This document shows positions 24,246 to 31,875 of a DNA stretch of 64,000 bases, in pieces. Source of the DNA: Alicyclobacillus mali (GTDB taxonomy: Bacteria > Bacillota > Bacilli > Alicyclobacillales > Alicyclobacillaceae); assembly GCF_017329565.1 (NCBI RefSeq), contig NZ_JAFMTT010000006.1; one strand, written 5' to 3'. Each line of letters begins with the position of its first letter. Within the stretch, counting starts at the first letter, position 1. The notes beneath the pieces were generated by a model that was not told the DNA's origin, did not search any database, and saw nothing but the letters and a program-made list of their open reading frames with translations. The position numbers and the translations under genes were made by a program.

Positions 24246-25620
24246 GGGCCAGCGCTGCGGCGACAAGAAAGCTGCAACGGTAAGCGAGCGCCTCACCGTG
24301 CGGCCCGAAGGCCGCACTGAACAGTTCAACGCTTACGCCGCCGGTCGTCACGCCGACTCCCATGCCGAGCGTCCGGCTCATGTTGAGAATGCCACCGGCG
24401 ACGCCAAGGTGAGCCGCAGGGGTCGCGTTCATCACGCGAGCGTTGTTGGCGGGTGTGAACGTGCCCACGCCGCAGCCGACGAGAAACAGGCCGGCGAGAA
24501 AGGCCGGCGTGATCCGCGTGAAGGTGAACAGGCAACCTGACCCGATTGCCGCGAGCGCCATGCCGACTGCGGAAACTTTGAGTTTGGACCACCGATCCGC
24601 GAGGCGACCGGCGAAAGGCGTGCACAGAGCCATGCCCACAGGAAGGGCTGTAAGCAAGAGACCCGCCTTTGCGCTGGAAAGTCCTTCGATGTGGACGAAC
24701 CAGTACGGAACCACCAGGGTGACCGCGTACATCACGCTGAATGACAAGATGGACGTCAGGTTGCCGAGCCAGACGATAGGTTCGCGCAGATAGTTGATGG
24801 GAACGAGCGGCGAGTCGGCCCGCCGCTCAATGGCGACGAACGAAGCTGCTGCCAGGACCGCGACGGCCAGAAGAATCGCTGTGAGGACCGGGCGGCTTTC
24901 AGGGCGAAAGCCCTCCTTTAACACGTACATGGTTACGATAAGCAGGAACGCAAGCACGAGAGCGCCGACGAGATCGAAATGCGAACGTGCGCCTTCCCGG
25001 CGATCGCGCGGCAAAAACAACAGCGCCGACAGGGTGCCGAGGATCCCGACGGGCACATTGATGTAGAAGATGAGCCTCCAGGAGGCGATGTGCGTGAGCA
25101 CGCCCCCGACGAGAGGACCGAGGCTCAGTCCGAGCCCTTGGGCGAGTGCCTGAAACCCAATGGCTTGGCCGCGGCGCTCGGCATCTGCGGCTGCCGTAAT
25201 GATGGATACGCTGTTGGCCTGGAGGAGGCTCGCGCCTATGCCCTGGACCACGCGAAAGACGAGGAGGCTTGCCAAGCTCCACGACGCCCCGCACAGCGCG
25301 GAACCTACGATAAACACGCCGAATCCCAGCGTATACATGGGCCGACGGCCGAGAAGATCTGAAAGGCGTCCAAAGGCGACGATGCACCCGGCGAGCGCCA
25401 GAAGGTAGATCAGGCTCACCCATTCAATTCGATTCATCGTCGTGTGGAACGCCTGTTCCAGCTTCGGCAGTGCAATGCTGATAATACTCGCGTCCAGCGC
25501 TGCCATGAAGGCGCCGAAGCAAACCGTACCGACGATGAACCACATGCCATTCGGGCGTTGAATCACGCCCTCAAGTGGCAGTCGGCGATCCTTTCTCGCG
25601 AGCGTCGCGTGCTGATGCAT
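24190..25620 (-). CDS. MFS transporter, DHA2 (EmrB/QacA, 14-helix) family
   Basis: This 476-residue drug/proton antiporter-like protein has the DHA2 features: LDASIISIALPKLEQAF in helix 1 (about residues 41-57), the loop motif GRLSDLLGRRPMY (about 85-97) and the antiporter motif C GLSLGPLVGGVLTH in helix 5 (about 158-171). About 14 hydrophobic segments fit. The ATG at 25620 follows GGAGGGGACGAGGGG on the minus strand, so the in-frame start at 25662 is less likely. A 24-bp inverted repeat lies 86 bases upstream and may be an operator. Substrate unknown. Confidence 0.9.
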   Translation of the reverse strand: MHQHATLARKDRRLPLEGVIQRPNGMWFIVGTVCFGAFMAALDASIISIALPKLEQAFHTTMNRIEWVSLIYLLALAGCIVAFGRLSDLLGRRPMYTLGFGVFIVGSALCGASWSLASLLVFRVVQGIGASLLQANSVSIITAAADAERRGQAIGFQALAQGLGLSLGPLVGGVLTHIASWRLIFYINVPVGILGTLSALLFLPRDRREGARSHFDLVGALVLAFLLIVTMYVLKEGFRPESRPVLTAILLAVAVLAAASFVAIERRADSPLVPINYLREPIVWLGNLTSILSFSVMYAVTLVVPYWFVHIEGLSSAKAGLLLTALPVGMALCTPFAGRLADRWSKLKVSAVGMALAAIGSGCLFTFTRITPAFLAGLFLVGCGVGTFTPANNARVMNATPAAHLGVAGGILNMSRTLGMGVGVTTGGVSVELFSAAFGPHGEALAYRCSFLVAAALALIAFALTFVRQKSSQTTT

Positions 25621-25705
25621 CCCCTCGTCCCCTCCGATGCTGCACCGCGTGATGCCCATCACTTTCCTCAGAATGCCCCGTTGTTCAGCGTGCTACATCT
25701 TCGTC

Positions 25706-25729
25706 ACTTGTCATGATGTCATAACAAGT
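25706..25729. promoter_or_regulatory. 24-bp imperfect inverted repeat, candidate operator of the MFS gene
   Basis: The outer arms ACTTGT and ACAAGT are perfectly complementary and the inner ATGA/TCAT also pair, giving a dyad with only the central and spacer positions unmatched. It lies 86 bases before the MFS start and after the GntR gene on the same strand. The architecture is that of a dimeric repressor site (MarR, TetR or GntR type). Which protein binds it cannot be seen. Confidence 0.5.
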
Positions 25730-25793
25730 TGGCGCGCAACTCTATTTTACAAGGCGGCGCGCGGTTTGGCCAGAGTCCGCGCGATCGCCGGGG

Positions 25794-26522
25794 TCAGCGC
25801 GGATGTCGCAGGAGATGCAAGCGGAGCTGGTACCTGTCGGCCGGGTAACGAACGAGCGAGTATTCAACAGGTGACCCGGACTCGTCTCTCGTGAGCCGCT
25901 CAATACACAACACGGCGGCCGGCGGTGTCAGACCGAAGCGCATGCAATCGTCCGCATCTGCAAGTTCGGCAGAGATCGCCTGGCTGCCCGAGTTGATTCG
26001 GACACCGTTTTGTTCGAAGAAGCCGTAGATGGAGTCGTACATCGTTGGATCTGGTGTCATCCGCGAAGACACCTGGTAAGGTGGCACGAGATAAGATCGC
26101 TCGTGGAAGTGCGCAATCTCGTCGACATAGGCCGTTCGCTCAATGTACAACGCCTGCTTGGACCGAGGCATCCGCAGCCAGCGGGCGATATCCTCGGGGC
26201 AGGTGCGCATCTCGATCGCGTCCACGCGCACAAGCACGGGAAGCCCAGCAGCTCGAAGTTCCTCGGCAAATCCGTACAGCGTGGTGGAGGCGACTGGATG
26301 ATCGACTTCGGCTACGAAAGTCCCTTTGCCCTGGCGGCGCACGATAAATCCCGCCGTGACGAGATCGCCCACAGCTTGGCGGACGGTGGTGCGGCTGACG
26401 TCGTACATCGACGCCAACTCGGCCTCGGAAGGGATTTGTTCGCCTGGTGGCCATTCTCCGCTCAGGATTTTGTTCAGCAACTCTGATTTCAGCTGTTTGT
26501 AAAGTGGGACGCTTTCACGCAT
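25794..26522 (-). CDS. GntR/HutC-family transcriptional regulator with UTRA domain
   Basis: This 242-residue regulator has the N-terminal GntR winged helix (PLYKQLKSELLNKILSG then PSEAELASMYDVSRTTVRQAVGDL, residues about 6-50, ending RRQGKGTFV). A UTRA ligand-binding domain fills residues about 75-235. HutC-type members sense sugars, amino acids or their phosphates. The ATG at 26522 overlaps the preceding radical SAM gene by eight bases, so the two form an operon. The longer start at 26633 would lie wholly within that gene and is rejected. A GTATAC-centred site near 27440 might be its operator. Confidence 0.87.
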   Translation of the reverse strand: MRESVPLYKQLKSELLNKILSGEWPPGEQIPSEAELASMYDVSRTTVRQAVGDLVTAGFIVRRQGKGTFVAEVDHPVASTTLYGFAEELRAAGLPVLVRVDAIEMRTCPEDIARWLRMPRSKQALYIERTAYVDEIAHFHERSYLVPPYQVSSRMTPDPTMYDSIYGFFEQNGVRINSGSQAISAELADADDCMRFGLTPPAAVLCIERLTRDESGSPVEYSLVRYPADRYQLRLHLLRHPR

Positions 26523-27378
26523 CCTGTGGATCGATCCTTTCGTCAAAGGGAAGCCGCATGTCTGGCGGCAGGAACCCTTGTTGGTGAAGAAAGATCCGGT
26601 CGCGCGGCATTTGCGCTGCGAGGAGCTCGGCAAAGCTCCTTGCCTTTGCTGGGTGATACCACGCGGCGCGTTCGTGTGGCAGATACCACTGTTCTACACC
26701 CAACGCGCGGCTTCGCCTGCCGTTCGAGCCATCGCCGATAAACCAGTCGTCGATGGCGGCGAAATCCGCGAGATCTGCGACGAGCCGCGGGAAATCGGTC
26801 GAGCAGGGCAGCAGTGGCGCAATGGCGACCTGCACAGGGATGCCATGTGCGCGGAGCGCTTCGATGGCCCGAACCCGCGCGCGAACCGTGGGTGCGCGCG
26901 GCGCGAATCGGCGTCGTACGTCCTCCTGATCCGTCTCGAGCGTCACGGACACGAGGATGCGATGGCGGAGAGCAGCAAGGATCTCGGCGTCCCGGGCGAC
27001 GAGCGGCGAGCGCGTCTGCACGAATAAAAAATCCAAGAGTTCGGGGACGGACTGCATGGCCGTGAGGAGCGTACGGGTGGCGCCGATCCTCCACTCCAAC
27101 GGTTGGTACGGATCCGTGCTGGAGGACATGAAGATGCGCGTTCCTCCGCGCTGCTTCGCTCTCCGCAGTTCTCGAAGAAAGGACCCCGCGTCCACCGGCT
27201 TGGCGTCGGCATAGGTGCCCCAGCGTTCGCTGCGGAGGCGCGCCACGGGCAGCGCTTGCACGTAGCAGTACTTGCAACCGTAGGCACACCCGACGAACGG
27301 ATTTAATGTATAGTCGTAGCCCTGCAGATAGCCGCCGGTTGGCGTCAGCAGCCGGCGCGTCGCAACCTGTTTCGCCAT
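26515..27378 (-). CDS. Radical SAM protein of the spore photoproduct lyase (SPL)-like family
   Basis: This 287-residue protein has the cluster motif C31-x3-C35-x2-C38 in NPFVGCAYGCKYCYVQ, and radical SAM barrel features IFMSSSTDPYQPLE (about 105-118) and VSVTLET (about 163-169). Bacterial SPL-like proteins of this type often lie outside spore-specific operons and lack a proven substrate. True SplB (about 340 residues) has a different N-terminus and a C-terminal cysteine hydrogen donor. Here no cysteine is seen after the middle-domain PCSTDF. The ATG at 27378 follows GGGAGGATGCGAC. It is operonic with the GntR gene. Confidence 0.8.
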   Translation of the reverse strand: MAKQVATRRLLTPTGGYLQGYDYTLNPFVGCAYGCKYCYVQALPVARLRSERWGTYADAKPVDAGSFLRELRRAKQRGGTRIFMSSSTDPYQPLEWRIGATRTLLTAMQSVPELLDFLFVQTRSPLVARDAEILAALRHRILVSVTLETDQEDVRRRFAPRAPTVRARVRAIEALRAHGIPVQVAIAPLLPCSTDFPRLVADLADFAAIDDWFIGDGSNGRRSRALGVEQWYLPHERAAWYHPAKARSFAELLAAQMPRDRIFLHQQGFLPPDMRLPFDERIDPQDA

Positions 27379-27433
27379 GTCGCATCCTCCCGCGAACCGT
27401 CTCTCAAGTCTCAAGCGTACCATAGCGCCCGTT

Positions 27434-27447
27434 TGCATGGTATACAT
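27434..27447. promoter_or_regulatory. GTATAC-centred dyad, weak candidate operator
   Basis: CATGGTATACATAT is a near-palindrome around GTATAC in the region between the divergent SPL-like and patB genes. HutC-type GntR regulators commonly bind GT-N-AC dyads, so autoregulation by the adjacent GntR protein is possible. The evidence is thin. Confidence 0.25.
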
Positions 27448-27590
27448 ATCGGAAATGTCAACGAAACGAGTTCTCGTGCATCGCCGCCGTGCATGTTGGT
27501 GCAGGTGCGTCTCTGCTCGTTGTGATACAGTGGTGTACGGCGGTGCGATGCGATCGCGCCCAAACGGAGCGGCTATAGGAGGTCGGGTGC

Positions 27591-28766
27591 ATGTCCATCT
27601 TTGACGCGTACGTGGAACGTAGAAACACTGGATGCATGAAGTGGGATGGTCTCGAGCGCCGATTCGGGAGGGACGATCTCATCCCGCTCTGGGTGGCGGA
27701 CATGGACTTTCTTTCGCCGCCGGCCGTGATCGACGCGCTCGTGGAGCGTGCCAGGCACGGAGTGTATGGGTACGCGGTGAAGACGGAAAGGTACACAGGG
27801 AGCATCGTACACTGGATGAGGTCGCGCCACGGGATCGAGATTTCGCCGGAATGGATCGTGCCCGCGCCGGGTGTGGTGCCGGCGCTCTCGGTCATCGTTC
27901 AGGCTTTCACCGAGCCTGGCGATGGGATCCTGATTCAGCCTCCGGTCTATCACCCGTTTCGCCGCGTGATCGAGGGATGGGGGCGACGCGTGATTGAGAA
28001 TCCCCTCGTGGAGTCGGACGGGCGATACGACATGGATTTTATTGATTTGGAGCGAAAGGCGCAGGAAGCAAAGGTGATGTTCCTGTGCTCGCCACACAAT
28101 CCCGTTGGACGCGTGTGGACGAAACAGGAGCTGGAGCGCGTCGCAGAGATCTGCCTGCGGCACGGCGTGCTGGTGGTGAGCGACGAGATTCACGCGGACA
28201 TTGTCTTTGCGCCGCATCGGCATACCCCGTTTGCCTCGCTGGGAGCGGAATGCTCGCGAAACAGCATCACCTGTCACGCGCCGAGTAAGACGTTCAACTT
28301 GGCAGGGCTCAACACCGCGTACGTCTGGACGGAAAACGAGTCACTGCGCACGGCGTACGAAAAGGCTTCGCACCGCGCTTCCATGGCGGAACTGAACGTG
28401 TTCGGCATTGAGGCGATGATTGCGGCCTATGAACACGGTGCTGCGTGGCTCGATGACTTGCTTGCGTATTTGACAGAATCGCTGGATGAGATGGAGAACG
28501 TGTTCCAGAATGAACTTCGGGAGATTCGCATGATCCGCCCGGAAGGCACGTACATGGTATGGTTGGACTTCCGCGCCCTAGGGATGCCGGATGACGAGTT
28601 GGACCGGTTTTTGCGCGAAGAGGCTCGTCTTGGGTTGAACGAGGGGCACATCTTTGGTTCGCAAGGCTCCGGGTTTCAGCGCATGAACATCGCGTGCCCG
28701 CGCCCCCTTCTGTCTCAGGCCCTGCGCCAGTTGGCAGATGCCGTGCATCATCGTCGTCGAGCGTGA
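27591..28766 (+). CDS. patB: PatB/MalY-family PLP C-S lyase (cystathionine beta-lyase type)
   Basis: This 391-residue PLP enzyme of fold type I has the MalY/PatB N-terminal signature KWDGLERRFGRDDLIPLWVADMDF (residues about 17-40), the segment FLCSPHNPVGRVWT (about 164-177) and the PLP lysine K233 in HAPSKTFNLAGLNTAY. Family members cleave cystathionine or cysteine conjugates and can act as aminotransferases. TAGGAGGTCGGGTGC precedes the ATG. It is divergent from the SPL-like gene and precedes gerE. The precise substrate is uncertain. Confidence 0.88.
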   Translation: MSIFDAYVERRNTGCMKWDGLERRFGRDDLIPLWVADMDFLSPPAVIDALVERARHGVYGYAVKTERYTGSIVHWMRSRHGIEISPEWIVPAPGVVPALSVIVQAFTEPGDGILIQPPVYHPFRRVIEGWGRRVIENPLVESDGRYDMDFIDLERKAQEAKVMFLCSPHNPVGRVWTKQELERVAEICLRHGVLVVSDEIHADIVFAPHRHTPFASLGAECSRNSITCHAPSKTFNLAGLNTAYVWTENESLRTAYEKASHRASMAELNVFGIEAMIAAYEHGAAWLDDLLAYLTESLDEMENVFQNELREIRMIRPEGTYMVWLDFRALGMPDDELDRFLREEARLGLNEGHIFGSQGSGFQRMNIACPRPLLSQALRQLADAVHHRRRA

Positions 28767-28813
28767 TGAATGAGCGTTCCCCTCGATCTCGCCCATCTCA
28801 CGTGCGGGACGGA

Positions 28814-28841
28814 ACGGTCGCGCGGCGGGCGACATACGATA
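28814..28841 (+). promoter_or_regulatory. Sigma-K-type promoter of gerE
   Basis: The -10 CATACGATA (28833-28841) matches the sigma-K pattern CATAnnnTA exactly. The -35 AC dinucleotide (28814-28815) stands 17 bases upstream, within the normal range. It lies about 50 bases before the gerE ATG. In B. subtilis gerE is transcribed by sigma-K RNA polymerase in the mother cell. Confidence 0.65.
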
Positions 28842-28891
28842 CCCTGACTGTATCCCGCTCTTGTATGACCGGGCAAGGAGGGATCGTGGGG

Positions 28892-29119
28892 ATGGCACCT
28901 GTCAAGGACGGGCGCGGCAAGTCGCTGTTGACCGACCGAGAACGAGAGGTGTTCGAACTTCTCGTTCAGGATAAGACGACAAAGGAAATTGCTTCGCAAC
29001 TCTTCGTCAGCGAGAAGACTGTGCGGAACCATATATCCAACGTGATGAAGAAGCTGAACGTCAAAGGGCGCTCGCAAGCCGTGGTCGAATTGGTGCGGCT
29101 CGGAGAAATCACCATCTGA
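28892..29119 (+). CDS. gerE: Spore coat transcription regulator GerE (LuxR-type HTH)
   Basis: This 75-residue protein consists of a single LuxR/GerE helix-turn-helix domain. The pattern LLTDREREVFELLVQDKTTKEI, residues about 11-31, and SEKTVRNHISNVMKKLNVKG (about 38-57) follow B. subtilis GerE almost residue for residue as I remember it. GerE controls the last mother-cell genes for coat proteins. The ATG at 28892 follows AAGGAGGG and a sigma-K-type promoter. Longer upstream starts would overlap patB and are rejected. An inverted repeat follows the stop. Confidence 0.95.
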   Translation: MAPVKDGRGKSLLTDREREVFELLVQDKTTKEIASQLFVSEKTVRNHISNVMKKLNVKGRSQAVVELVRLGEITI

Positions 29120-29123
29120 CAGG

Positions 29124-29152
29124 CAACACCCCTACCGCGAGTAGGGGTGTTG
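29124..29152 (+). terminator. Hairpin after gerE, probable terminator
   Basis: CAACACCCCTAC pairs perfectly with GTAGGGGTGTTG around a five-base loop, four bases after the gerE stop. No T tract follows (AACCTCTT), so termination may be weak or assisted. Confidence 0.55.
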
Positions 29153-29299
29153 AACCTCTTCCGCAGGCCACGCGGGCCTTGGTGCCCCGGCGCCTACTTC
29201 ACATGTATGCTCGCAGGGCGAAGAATAGACCCGCAACGGACGCGAACGCCGCTTCGCCGGGAGCGCGCATTCTGAGTATAGAAATCGGAATTTTCGTGA

Positions 29300-29328
29300 T
29301 TGACAACGCTTTCATAACCCCGTACTAT
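29300..29328 (+). promoter_or_regulatory. Sigma-A promoter of the acetate transporter
   Basis: TTGACA and TACTAT are separated by 17 bases. The transcript would have a leader of about 150 bases before the transporter start, containing a cre-like site. Between gerE (ends 29119) and the transporter start (29487) I see this promoter, the gerE hairpin and the cre-like site, and no credible gene. Confidence 0.75.
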
Positions 29329-29448
29329 AGGGTTCGAGGCAAAGTTCGTCACAGGGGGCGAGCAGTATACTTATGAAACGAAGTTTCTAATACGAAACTA
29401 CGATTGTGTCGCGCGTTGAGCGAAGGGGAAGAGGCCACTCTGAAAGGA

Positions 29449-29462
29449 TGTAAGCGCATTCA
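29449..29462 (+). promoter_or_regulatory. cre-like site (candidate CcpA target)
   Basis: TGTAAGCGCATTCA matches the Firmicutes catabolite-responsive element TGWAANCGNTNWCA at all but one position. It lies downstream of the promoter and 25 bases before the transporter ATG, where CcpA would act as a roadblock. This is reasonable for a gene of acetate use. Confidence 0.45.
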
Positions 29463-29486
29463 AATGTGTGGAAGGAAAGGGGATCG

Positions 29487-30086
29487 ATGATGCACGACAA
29501 GCGGCTTGGCGATCCAATTGCGATGGGGCTTGCGGCGTTTGTCATCGCGCAGACCATGTTGAACTTGCCGAACGCTCACTTGGTGCCCGCGCAGGTCACG
29601 TTGTTCTTCTTGCCCGCCATCCTGATTTGCGGGGGTCTGGTCTACTTTCTCGCGTGCATCTTCTCGTTCATTCGTGGCGACAGCTTCGGTTTAAGTGTGA
29701 ACGGGTTTTACGGAGCCTTCTTCACATCGCTGTTCCTGTTCTTCTATTTGGAATTAAAGGGCGTGCTTCAATTTGGCACACAAGCAAACGAGGCGCTCGG
29801 CGTATTTCTGCTCATATGGACCATCGTCACGGTACCGTTTGTCGTCGCAGCTTTCCGGGCCCAACTGATGTTCGGCCTGCTCTTCCTCTTCGTATTCTTG
29901 GCGTTCCTCGGCGGCACGCTCGCCAACCTCGCGGGCGTCAACAGCGCATTTGGTGGATACTCTGGGCTGATTTCGGCTGCTATTGGCCTCATTCTGATGG
30001 CCGAAGGTCTGCTGAAGAGCGTTCAAGGTCATGCCCCACAGGCTGCACCAAGCATCGCGGACTTGACCGCACATTCCGAGGCCTGA
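29487..30086 (+). CDS. Acetate/succinate uptake transporter (GPR1/FUN34/YaaH, SatP family)
   Basis: This 199-residue membrane protein has six predicted helices. The N-terminal family motif appears as DPIAMGLAAFVIAQTMLNL (about residues 8-26), and the AceTr pattern continues with GDSFGLSVNGFYGAFF (about residues 66-81). Members move acetate or succinate with protons. The ATGATG at 29487 follows GGAAAGGGG. An upstream in-frame start at 29466 lies on the cre-like site side and lacks a ribosome site. A strong terminator follows. Confidence 0.87.
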   Translation: MMHDKRLGDPIAMGLAAFVIAQTMLNLPNAHLVPAQVTLFFLPAILICGGLVYFLACIFSFIRGDSFGLSVNGFYGAFFTSLFLFFYLELKGVLQFGTQANEALGVFLLIWTIVTVPFVVAAFRAQLMFGLLFLFVFLAFLGGTLANLAGVNSAFGGYSGLISAAIGLILMAEGLLKSVQGHAPQAAPSIADLTAHSEA

Positions 30087-30101
30087 TGGAATCTCACGTC
30101 G

Positions 30102-30127
30102 GCTGGCCCTCCGGGGCCAGCTTTTTT
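30102..30127 (+). terminator. Rho-independent terminator
   Basis: GCTGGCCC pairs with GGGCCAGC around a four-base loop and is followed by six T, 15 bases after the acetate transporter stop. Confidence 0.92.
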
Positions 30128-30154
30128 GATCCACGTGTCTTGCCCACGGTGGGA

Positions 30155-30183
30155 TTGTGATCTACCATGGGAACAGGTTTAAT
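30155..30183 (+). promoter_or_regulatory. Candidate promoter of the 30230 gene
   Basis: TTGTGA and TTTAAT are separated by 17 bases in a locally AT-rich patch right after the terminator. It would exclude translation starts at 30167 and 30188. Confidence 0.45.
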
Positions 30184-30229
30184 TTCTATGGTGAATCATA
30201 ATTTATATTGTGAAACTGAGGTGGGCGGA

Positions 30230-30595
30230 TTGCACATCTGGACACAGGCAGATCGACCATGCACCGGCGTCGACGCTCGTGCAGCTCAACAACTTGCCTA
30301 CGCATTGCTTGAGGGGCGTTCCGTGTATGTGCGGTGTCACGTGCCTGCCTGGGAAGACGCTATGTTTGCTGCCATCCGCGATGTTCTCCTGCGCGCGTGC
30401 GAGGCATCGCAGATCTCGGAGGCGCGATACGAGGCTGCGCTCAGTCGACTGTATTCCGCTTTGGACGGCGAACGCATACCCGAACATGCGGTGGTGGTAG
30501 ACGTTCGCGGTGCGGAACGCGACGGGCCATGTGTCATCGGGCTCCAGGGTGAGGACCAACGGGAGGAGCGGGCGGGTCACGCCGCGCTGCGCTGA
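30230..30595 (+). CDS. Hypothetical protein upstream of CoA-transferase
   Basis: This is a soluble protein of about 121 residues with a helical middle (DAMFAAIRDVLLRACEASQ) and an acidic C-terminal part. No family is recognised. Codon use looks genuine, with third positions mostly G or C. The TTG at 30230 is chosen because GAGGTGGGCGGA lies directly before it and a promoter covers the earlier ATGs at 30167 and 30188. The start is uncertain. It precedes the CaiB-type gene by 34 bases and may be co-transcribed. Confidence 0.5.
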   Translation: MHIWTQADRPCTGVDARAAQQLAYALLEGRSVYVRCHVPAWEDAMFAAIRDVLLRACEASQISEARYEAALSRLYSALDGERIPEHAVVVDVRGAERDGPCVIGLQGEDQREERAGHAALR

Positions 30596-30629
30596 TGCAA
30601 ATCCGTCGAACGGGAAGAAGGTGACTCTT

Positions 30630-31844
30630 GTGCAACCGCTTGCAGGCATCCGCGTCCTCGATCTCAGTCGAGTGCTCGCCGGCCCGTTTTGTACCCAGAT
30701 TCTCGCCGATCTCGGCGCTGACGTGATCAAAGTCGAGAGCCCTCAGGGGGACGAGACCCGGCGCTACGAGCCGACCAAAGACGGCGTCAGCAGTTACTTT
30801 CTCGCGTTTAATCGCAACAAACGGAGCATCGCGGTGGACATGAAGACTGAAAGCGGCCGAGAGATCGTGCGGAGACTCGCGCAGGAGGCCGACGTGCTCG
30901 TGGAGAACTTTCGGACAGGGACGATGGAGCGATGGGGACTCGATCATCGCTCGCTCCGTACAGCGAATCCGCGCCTCATCTACGCTGCCATCAGCGGATA
31001 CGGCAGAACAGGCCCATGGAAGGATCGCCCTGGATACGATCTCGCCATCCAAGCCGCGAGCGGGTTGATGTCCGTCACAGGTGAGGCAGGCCGTGGACCG
31101 GTGCGCGCCGGCTGGTCCATCGCGGATTTGACCGCTGGGCTGTGGGCGGCGCTTTCCATCTGTGCGGCCTTATTTGAACGCCAGCACACGGGGCGGGGCA
31201 AGTACCTGGAGACAAGCCTGTTTGAGGGCCAGGTGGCGCTCATGACGTACTATGCCACCTCGTACTTCCTCACAGGTCACGTGGGCGAGCGACTTGGGTC
31301 TGCACACTTCAGCCTGGCACCGTATCAGGCGCTGTCCGCGGCCGATGGGTGGATTGTCGTCGCGATTGGTAACGACGGGCTCTTTCGAAGGTTGTGCGAA
31401 GCGATGCGTTGTCCTGACCTTGCGGACGATCCGCGATTTCAAACGAACGGTCTGCGCGCGCGTAACCGCACCGAGCTTGCGGCGGAACTCGAAATGCGAC
31501 TGTCGGAGCGCACTGTGCATGAATGGGAGGAGGTTTTGACGGAGGCGGGCGTGCCCTGTTCTGCGGTGAATCGGATCGACGAAGTCCTTCATCTCGAGCA
31601 GGTCGCGGCTCGAGGGATGCTTTGGGAAACCGAGTATCCGGGAGTTGGATCGTTCTTTGTGGCGAGATCGCCTTTTTTCGGAGAAGGGTGGGACCTCCAC
31701 CTGCGCTGGCGCCCTCCTCGGCTCGGGGAACACACAGATGCGATTCTGTCGGAGCTGGGCTACGGCGTGCAGGAGATCGAGGAACTGAAGTCGTCGGGCG
31801 CGGTGATGAGTTGCCCCGAACCAGATACGGAAACGCTGGCGTAG
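30630..31844 (+). CDS. CaiB/BaiF-type family III CoA-transferase
   Basis: This 404-residue enzyme moves CoA between carboxylic acids. The N-terminus LAGIRVLDLSRVLAGPFCTQILADLGADVIKVE is diagnostic (residues 4-36). The catalytic aspartate is D166 in WSIADLTAGLWAAL. The C-terminal PCSAVNRIDEVL (about 306-317) also fits the family. The GTG at 30630 follows AAGGTGA. It lies 31 bases before an acyl-CoA dehydrogenase, so the pair probably activates and oxidises an organic acid. The substrate is unknown. Confidence 0.9.
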   Translation: MQPLAGIRVLDLSRVLAGPFCTQILADLGADVIKVESPQGDETRRYEPTKDGVSSYFLAFNRNKRSIAVDMKTESGREIVRRLAQEADVLVENFRTGTMERWGLDHRSLRTANPRLIYAAISGYGRTGPWKDRPGYDLAIQAASGLMSVTGEAGRGPVRAGWSIADLTAGLWAALSICAALFERQHTGRGKYLETSLFEGQVALMTYYATSYFLTGHVGERLGSAHFSLAPYQALSAADGWIVVAIGNDGLFRRLCEAMRCPDLADDPRFQTNGLRARNRTELAAELEMRLSERTVHEWEEVLTEAGVPCSAVNRIDEVLHLEQVAARGMLWETEYPGVGSFFVARSPFFGEGWDLHLRWRPPRLGEHTDAILSELGYGVQEIEELKSSGAVMSCPEPDTETLA

Positions 31845-31875
31845 GCATGGAAAGGTTACGGAGGAGGCGTGTGTG

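Noticed and set aside
29179..29376. 65-codon ORF between gerE and the acetate transporter
   Set aside because: It spans the consensus promoter at 29300-29328, has no ribosome site and shows random composition.
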